Below are positions 60,042-64,000 of a stretch of 64,000 nucleotides of DNA, piece after piece. This DNA is from Ornithinimicrobium pratense (GTDB taxonomy: Bacteria; Actinomycetota; Actinomycetes; Actinomycetales; Dermatophilaceae). The stretch lies in assembly GCF_008843165.1 (NCBI RefSeq), contig NZ_CP044427.1:3286001-3350000 (forward strand), written 5' to 3'. Both the position numbers and the translations under genes were made by a program. Under the pieces are notes generated by a model. It searched no databases and was not told the origin of the DNA. It saw only the letters and a list, made by a program, of their open reading frames with translations. The number at the start of each line of letters is the position of its first letter. The stretch's first letter is position 1.

Positions 60042-62261
60042 TCAGACGTCGCGGTCCCAGTTGCGCAGCCCCGCGAGCGCGGCGACGAAGTCGCCGGGTG
60101 AGACGGAGCCGAGGTCATGGCAGGCCTCGTCGAGCTGGTCGGTGATGCCGCCCCGGTCCAGCAGCGGACGGGAACCGGCGACATACCCGATGTGCTTGTA
60201 GTGGGTAAAGGCGTCGGCGACGAAGTCCTTGACGTTGGGGTGGCCGGCCAGCTCGACCGCGCCAGCGCCGTCGGCGAGGAGCGCGACGGCGTCGAACAGG
60301 ACCGAGGGGCCCGCGTCGATCTTGTGGTCGACGGGGGTTCGGGTCTGCTCGCCGGCGAGGACGACACCGCCGACGTGCAGCCCGATCGTCTCCACCATGC
60401 CGCCGACCGCCTCGACCGCGGCCCTGACCCGCTCCAGCAGGGCAGCGTCGGTGCCGTCGGAGACGAGGATGCCAAGCTTTCGGCCACCGAAGTCCTGCGG
60501 GGGTCGGGCGGCGAAGCTCAGCGCCGGCGAAGGGGGCAGGTCGGGCCGCGGTGGCACGGCCGGTTCGGTGGCGCCCGGCAGGTCCATGCCCAGCCCGTCG
60601 GCCACCTTCTGCGCCAGCTCCTCGTCGACGTTGCGAAGGTTGGCCACCATCCGTTGCCGAATCTGGGGGATCTCACACTTGGACAGCTCGAAGATGAACG
60701 CCATCCAGATGTGCTCCTGCTCGGGACGGGTCTGGGAGCGGTAGAACTGCCCGGCCTGGGAGTAGTGGTCGGCGAACGACTCCGGCCGCAGGCGGCGGGT
60801 GGGACCGGACTCCTCCCTGGCCACCGTGCGGAAGCCCGCCTCGTGGTCAGCGCGTGGTCCGGCCGCGGGGCCGGCGAAGGAGTTGGGCTCGTAGTTGGCG
60901 CGGCCGGCCTGCCGACCCATCTGCATGTGCCCGTCCCGCTGGAAGTGCATGACCGGGCAGCGTGGAGCGTTGACCGGCAGCTGGGCGAAGTTGGTCGAGC
61001 CCAGCCGCTTGAGCTGGGTGTCGAGGTAGGAGAAGTTGCGGCCCTGCAGCAGCGGGTCGTTGGTGAAGTCGATCCCTGGCACGACGTTCTGTGTCATGAA
61101 CGCCACCTGCTCGGTCTCGGCAAACATGTTGTCCACCACCCGGTCCAGGCGAAGGGTGCCGATGACCCGTAGCGGCACCTGCTCCTCCGGGATGATCTTG
61201 GTCGGGTCGAGCACGTCGAACTCGAAGGAGTCGGCGAACTCCTCGTCGAAGAGCTGCACGCCGAGGTCCCACTCCGGGTAGTCGCCGTTCTGGATGGCGG
61301 TCCACAGGTCCCGGCGGTGGAAGTCCGGGTCGGCGCCGTTGATCTTCATCGCCTCGTTCCAGACCACCGACTGCAACCCCTGCCGGGGCACCCAGTGGAA
61401 CTTGACGAAGGTGCTCCTGCCCTCGGCCGAGACGAAGCGGAAGGTGTGCACGCCGAAACCCTGCATGAACCGGTAGGAGCGCGGGATCGCCCGGTCCGAC
61501 ATCTGCCACAGCAGCATGTGCGTCGACTCCGGCATCAGCGAGACGAAGTCCCAGAAGGTGTCGTGTGCGGAGGCCGCCTGCGGCCAGCCGCGGTCCTGCT
61601 CCTCCTTGACCGCGTGGACCAGGTCGGGGAACTTGATCGGGTCCTGGATGAAGAAGACGGGGATGTTGTTGGCGACGAGGTCCCAGTTGCCCTCGTCGGT
61701 GTAGAACTTGGTCGCGAAGCCGCGGACGTCCCGGGCCAGGTCGAAGGAGCCCTTGTTGCCGACCACGGTAGAGAACCGGACGAAGACGGGGGTCTGCTTG
61801 CCGGCCCGGCCGAAGAGCGAGGCCCGGGTGAGGTCGGAGAGGTCCTCGGCGGCGGTGAACGTGCCGTGGGCGCCATATCCGCGGGCGTGCACCACCCGCT
61901 CGGGGATGCGCTCATGGTCGAAGTGGAAGAGCTTCTCGCGCAGGACGTGGTCCTCCAGAAGCACCGGGCCGCGCTCGCCGGCCGTGAGCGAGTTCTGGTT
62001 GTCCGAGATCGGCTGGCCGTGCGCTGTGGTCATGCGGGGCACGCCGTCGCCCGGCAGCTGATGCAGCTCGCCGCCGCGCCCGGGCTCGGTGCTGGCGGTG
62101 TAGAGCGGGTTGTCCGCGTGGGCGCCCGCGACGCTCGGGGTGGGCGGCCGGGGAACGGGAGGGCCCTGCGGGTAATCCGGCAGGTGGGGGCCGCCGTCCT
62201 CGACGGCCGGCGGACGGGCCTCGGGCTGGTCGGTGGCGGGGGTGGTCCGGTCGGTGGCCAT
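60042..62261 (-). CDS. katE: Large-subunit catalase HPII type (KatE)
   Basis: A 739-residue heme catalase. The active-site His is H125 ([13 protein letters not shown]), Asn is N198 ([10 protein letters not shown]), and the heme Tyr region is [16 protein letters not shown]. Residues about 590-739 form the DJ-1/PfpI-like C-terminal domain of large catalases ([29 protein letters not shown]). The N-terminal 80 residues are Pro-rich. Start ATG 62261 has AAAGGG upstream. It detoxifies hydrogen peroxide, typically under general-stress control. Confidence 0.97.
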   Translation of the reverse strand: MATDRTTPATDQPEARPPAVEDGGPHLPDYPQGPPVPRPPTPSVAGAHADNPLYTASTEPGRGGELHQLPGDGVPRMTTAHGQPISDNQNSLTAGERGPVLLEDHVLREKLFHFDHERIPERVVHARGYGAHGTFTAAEDLSDLTRASLFGRAGKQTPVFVRFSTVVGNKGSFDLARDVRGFATKFYTDEGNWDLVANNIPVFFIQDPIKFPDLVHAVKEEQDRGWPQAASAHDTFWDFVSLMPESTHMLLWQMSDRAIPRSYRFMQGFGVHTFRFVSAEGRSTFVKFHWVPRQGLQSVVWNEAMKINGADPDFHRRDLWTAIQNGDYPEWDLGVQLFDEEFADSFEFDVLDPTKIIPEEQVPLRVIGTLRLDRVVDNMFAETEQVAFMTQNVVPGIDFTNDPLLQGRNFSYLDTQLKRLGSTNFAQLPVNAPRCPVMHFQRDGHMQMGRQAGRANYEPNSFAGPAAGPRADHEAGFRTVAREESGPTRRLRPESFADHYSQAGQFYRSQTRPEQEHIWMAFIFELSKCEIPQIRQRMVANLRNVDEELAQKVADGLGMDLPGATEPAVPPRPDLPPSPALSFAARPPQDFGGRKLGILVSDGTDAALLERVRAAVEAVGGMVETIGLHVGGVVLAGEQTRTPVDHKIDAGPSVLFDAVALLADGAGAVELAGHPNVKDFVADAFTHYKHIGYVAGSRPLLDRGGITDQLDEACHDLGSVSPGDFVAALAGLRNWDRDV

Positions 62262-62388
62262 GGCATCGATCCCTTTCGCGGGCGGGACGCGGGGACGCCC
62301 GCATCTCCGACGCTAGGCGGCCACGCCGACCACGTCACCCCGGAACGACATGGGACCGGCACCTGCCGCCCGGGGAGGACGACCTGGC

Positions 62389-62910
62389 CTACTTCGGGCG
62401 GGTCCAGCGCCACCCGGAGCGCGGCTTGGTGCCGAGCGCGAAGGCGCGCACTCGGACGTCGCTCATCGTGGACCAGCCGGAGATCACCACCCGGGTGCCG
62501 GTGGGTGGGGCGCCCTGGGCCTTGGCGTCCACCTCCAGACGTGCACCACCCATGCTGGCGTTGACCTGCAGGGCGACCTCGGTGCCCGGCGGGACGACGA
62601 GGCGCAGGTTGCTCATCCACATGGCGAGCCGGATCTCGATCGTCTCGCCGGGCGCGATCACCTCGCGCAGGTCCAGCCGCACGGTGCTCATCCCGGCGTT
62701 GACCCGGGTCTCCCGGGCGAGCGGGAAGCGCCCGATCCGGTCGACCTGCCCGAAGTAGGTGTCGATCCGGTCCTGGGGCTCGCGGACGGCGCCACCGGCC
62801 CCCGCCCTCGCAGGGGGCTGGTAGGACGGGATGACCTCGGGGATGCCACCGCTCACACCGTCCGGCCGGGGCAGCGGGGGCGGCTGGTCGTCCTGCGGGC
62901 GCTGCGTCAT
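62389..62910 (-). CDS. Predicted LiaF-like C-terminal domain protein
   Basis: A 173-residue protein. The N-terminus is Pro/Gln-rich and disordered. Residues about 70-173 show short repeats of beta-strand turns (RETRVNAGMSTVRLDLREV, NASMGGARLEVDAKAQGA, SGWSTMSDVRVRAF) like the LiaF/cell-wall-active response C-terminal domain. No membrane helix is present, so the membrane half of LiaF is missing. ATG 62910 is the chosen start; 62940 is also possible. It may sense or assemble near the membrane; function unproven. Confidence 0.6.
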   Translation of the reverse strand: MTQRPQDDQPPPLPRPDGVSGGIPEVIPSYQPPARAGAGGAVREPQDRIDTYFGQVDRIGRFPLARETRVNAGMSTVRLDLREVIAPGETIEIRLAMWMSNLRLVVPPGTEVALQVNASMGGARLEVDAKAQGAPPTGTRVVISGWSTMSDVRVRAFALGTKPRSGWRWTRPK

Positions 62911-63001
62911 ACCGCCCACGCTACCGACACTCCGAGCCATACCCCGGGGGCAACCCACGTCCCGCGCTTCTTCCGATGCGGTTCCGGGCCGTTTCGGCAC
63001 C

Positions 63002-63007
63002 TACTGT
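63002..63007 (+). promoter_or_regulatory. Likely -10 box of leaderless aldo/keto reductase transcript
   Basis: TACTGT matches the TAnnnT -10 consensus and ends 7 nt before the ATG at 63015, where no ribosome site exists. This spacing is typical of leaderless actinobacterial mRNAs, whose 5' end is the start codon. Confidence 0.5.
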
Positions 63008-63014
63008 GACCGGT

Positions 63015-64000
63015 ATGGAGTTTCGATACCTGGGCCGCAGCGGCCTGAAGATCAGTGAAATCACCTACGGCAACTGGCTCACCCACGGCAGCCAGGTGGA
63101 GAACGAGGTGGCGCACCGGTGCGTGCGGGCCGCGCTGGACGCGGGGATCAGCACCTTCGACACCGCGGACGTCTACGCCAACACCAAGGCCGAGTCCGTG
63201 CTCGGCGAGGCGCTGAAGGGCGAGCGCCGAGAGAGCCTGGAGATCTTCACCAAGGTCTACTGGCCGACCGGGCCGGGCGGCAAGAACGACACCGGGCTCT
63301 CCCGCAAGCACATCATGGAGTCCATCGACGGCAGCCTGCGGCGGCTGCAGACCGACTACGTCGACCTCTACCAGGCCCACCGCTACGACACCGAGACGCC
63401 GCTGGAGGAGACGATGCAGGCCTTCGCCGACATCGTGCGGGCCGGCAAGGCGCTCTACATCGGCGTCAGCGAGTGGACCGCCGACCAGATCCGCGAGGGG
63501 CACGCGCTCAGCAAGCAGCTCGGCTTCCAGCTCATCTCCTCCCAGCCGCAGTACTCCATGCTGTGGCGGGTCATCGAGCCCGAGGTCGTCCCGACCTGCG
63601 AGGAGCTGGGCATCTCCCAGATCGTCTGGAGCCCGATGGCCCAGGGCGTACTGTCCGGCAAGTACCTCCCCGGCCAGCAGCCCACCGAGGGCCGCGCCGC
63701 CGACGAGGCCATGGGCAAGGGCATGCAGGGCTTCATGTCCGATGACGTGCTGACGGCCGTGCAGGAGCTGAAGCCGCTGGCGCAGGAGGCCGGGCTGACC
63801 ATGCCGCAGCTGGCAGTCGCCTGGGTCCTGCAGAACCCGAACGTCGCCGCCGCGCTGATCGGCGCCTCCCGGCCCGAGCAGGTCGAGGACAACGTCAAGG
63901 CGGCCGGGGTGAAGCTCGACGCCGACCTGATGGCCAAGATCGACGAGGTGCTCGGCGACGCCGCCGTGCGCGACCCGGGCAAGACGGCCGAGCGGGCGCC
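63015..64000 (+). CDS. Aldo/keto reductase (C-terminus beyond window)
   Basis: The first 328 residues of an NADPH-dependent aldo/keto reductase of the voltage-gated potassium-channel beta-subunit/YghZ type. The catalytic tetrad is D49, Y54, K80 and H122 (STFDTADVYAN, EIFTKVYWP, YQAHRYD). IGVSEWTADQI and IGASRPEQVEDNVKAAG are the family's later cofactor-binding segments. Nearly complete; family length about 330. Physiological substrate unknown. Confidence 0.93.
   Translation, partial: MEFRYLGRSGLKISEITYGNWLTHGSQVENEVAHRCVRAALDAGISTFDTADVYANTKAESVLGEALKGERRESLEIFTKVYWPTGPGGKNDTGLSRKHIMESIDGSLRRLQTDYVDLYQAHRYDTETPLEETMQAFADIVRAGKALYIGVSEWTADQIREGHALSKQLGFQLISSQPQYSMLWRVIEPEVVPTCEELGISQIVWSPMAQGVLSGKYLPGQQPTEGRAADEAMGKGMQGFMSDDVLTAVQELKPLAQEAGLTMPQLAVAWVLQNPNVAAALIGASRPEQVEDNVKAAGVKLDADLMAKIDEVLGDAAVRDPGKTAERA

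Noticed and set aside
60117..62564. Long plus-strand frames opposite the catalase
   Set aside because: Composition is shadow-like and the minus-strand catalase is fully conserved.

Overview
The window is GC-rich (roughly 70% G+C) chromosomal DNA with short intergenic gaps, many 1-4 nt gene overlaps and frequent GTG starts. The gene set points to an actinobacterium: a SufR/ArsR-like nitrate regulator, a MoeZ fusion of adenylyltransferase and rhodanese, a Pls/PosA-type membrane NRPS, WXG100-like proteins and a PIG-L deacetylase of the mycothiol type. An Intrasporangiaceae/Ornithinimicrobium-like host is my inference from overall style, not a proven assignment. I see no insertion sequence, prophage, CRISPR array, rRNA or tRNA gene. 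No stretch longer than about 260 bases lacks a gene.

Layout. 1-2.4 kb: a partial MMPL exporter divergent from a MarR regulator. 2.5-6.5 kb: molybdenum cofactor genes (moaB, moaA on +; moaD, mobA, moeZ on -). 6.5-14.6 kb: regulator-narG-narH-narJ-narI on the minus strand, apparently co-transcribed with moeZ. 14.8-22.4 kb, plus strand: two NarK transporters, a DUF2249 protein, a hemerythrin-like protein, a membrane protein and a 952-residue copper nitrite reductase fused to a membrane module and an extra cupredoxin. 22.4-27.3 kb: glycosyltransferase, glycogen branching enzyme, an MFS drug transporter and two DUF202 proteins. 27.4-38.9 kb: selenocysteine machinery (selB, selA, selD) followed by an OFA-family transporter and a formate dehydrogenase (NrfD-type membrane subunit, Fe-S subunit, and a catalytic subunit whose reading frame is interrupted by a TGA that I read as selenocysteine, with a SECIS-like hairpin). 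39-45.4 kb: a flavin-binding protein, a phosphopantetheinyl transferase, an M1 aminopeptidase and the Pls/PosA-like NRPS. 45.5-49.8 kb: acetyl-CoA synthetase and an acetate-type Na+/solute symporter with two small membrane partners. 49.9-52.9 kb: a four-gene WXG100/ESX-like module. 52.9-54.9 kb: LytTR response regulator and LytS-type kinase. 55-64 kb: DHA2 exporter, PIG-L deacetylase, stress SDR, large catalase, a small conserved protein and a truncated aldo/keto reductase.

How it fits together. Molybdenum enzymes are the theme of the first 40 kb. Cofactor genes flank nitrate reductase; formate dehydrogenase needs both molybdopterin guanine dinucleotide (mobA) and selenocysteine (selA/B/D), and both are here. 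Formate oxidation to menaquinone through the NrfD subunit and nitrate reduction by NarGHI would form a short anaerobic respiratory chain. The fused NirK would take nitrite to nitric oxide, and the hemerythrin and DUF2249 proteins may handle NO or iron. No NO reductase, N2O reductase, fdhD or selC (tRNA-Sec) was found in the window.

Structural signals beyond genes: five minus-strand genes (mobA, moaD, the OFA transporter, acs and a 34-residue ORF) end in short tandem repeats that include the stop codon; a 79-bp intergenic element occurs twice, 35 kb apart, at 71% identity without gaps.
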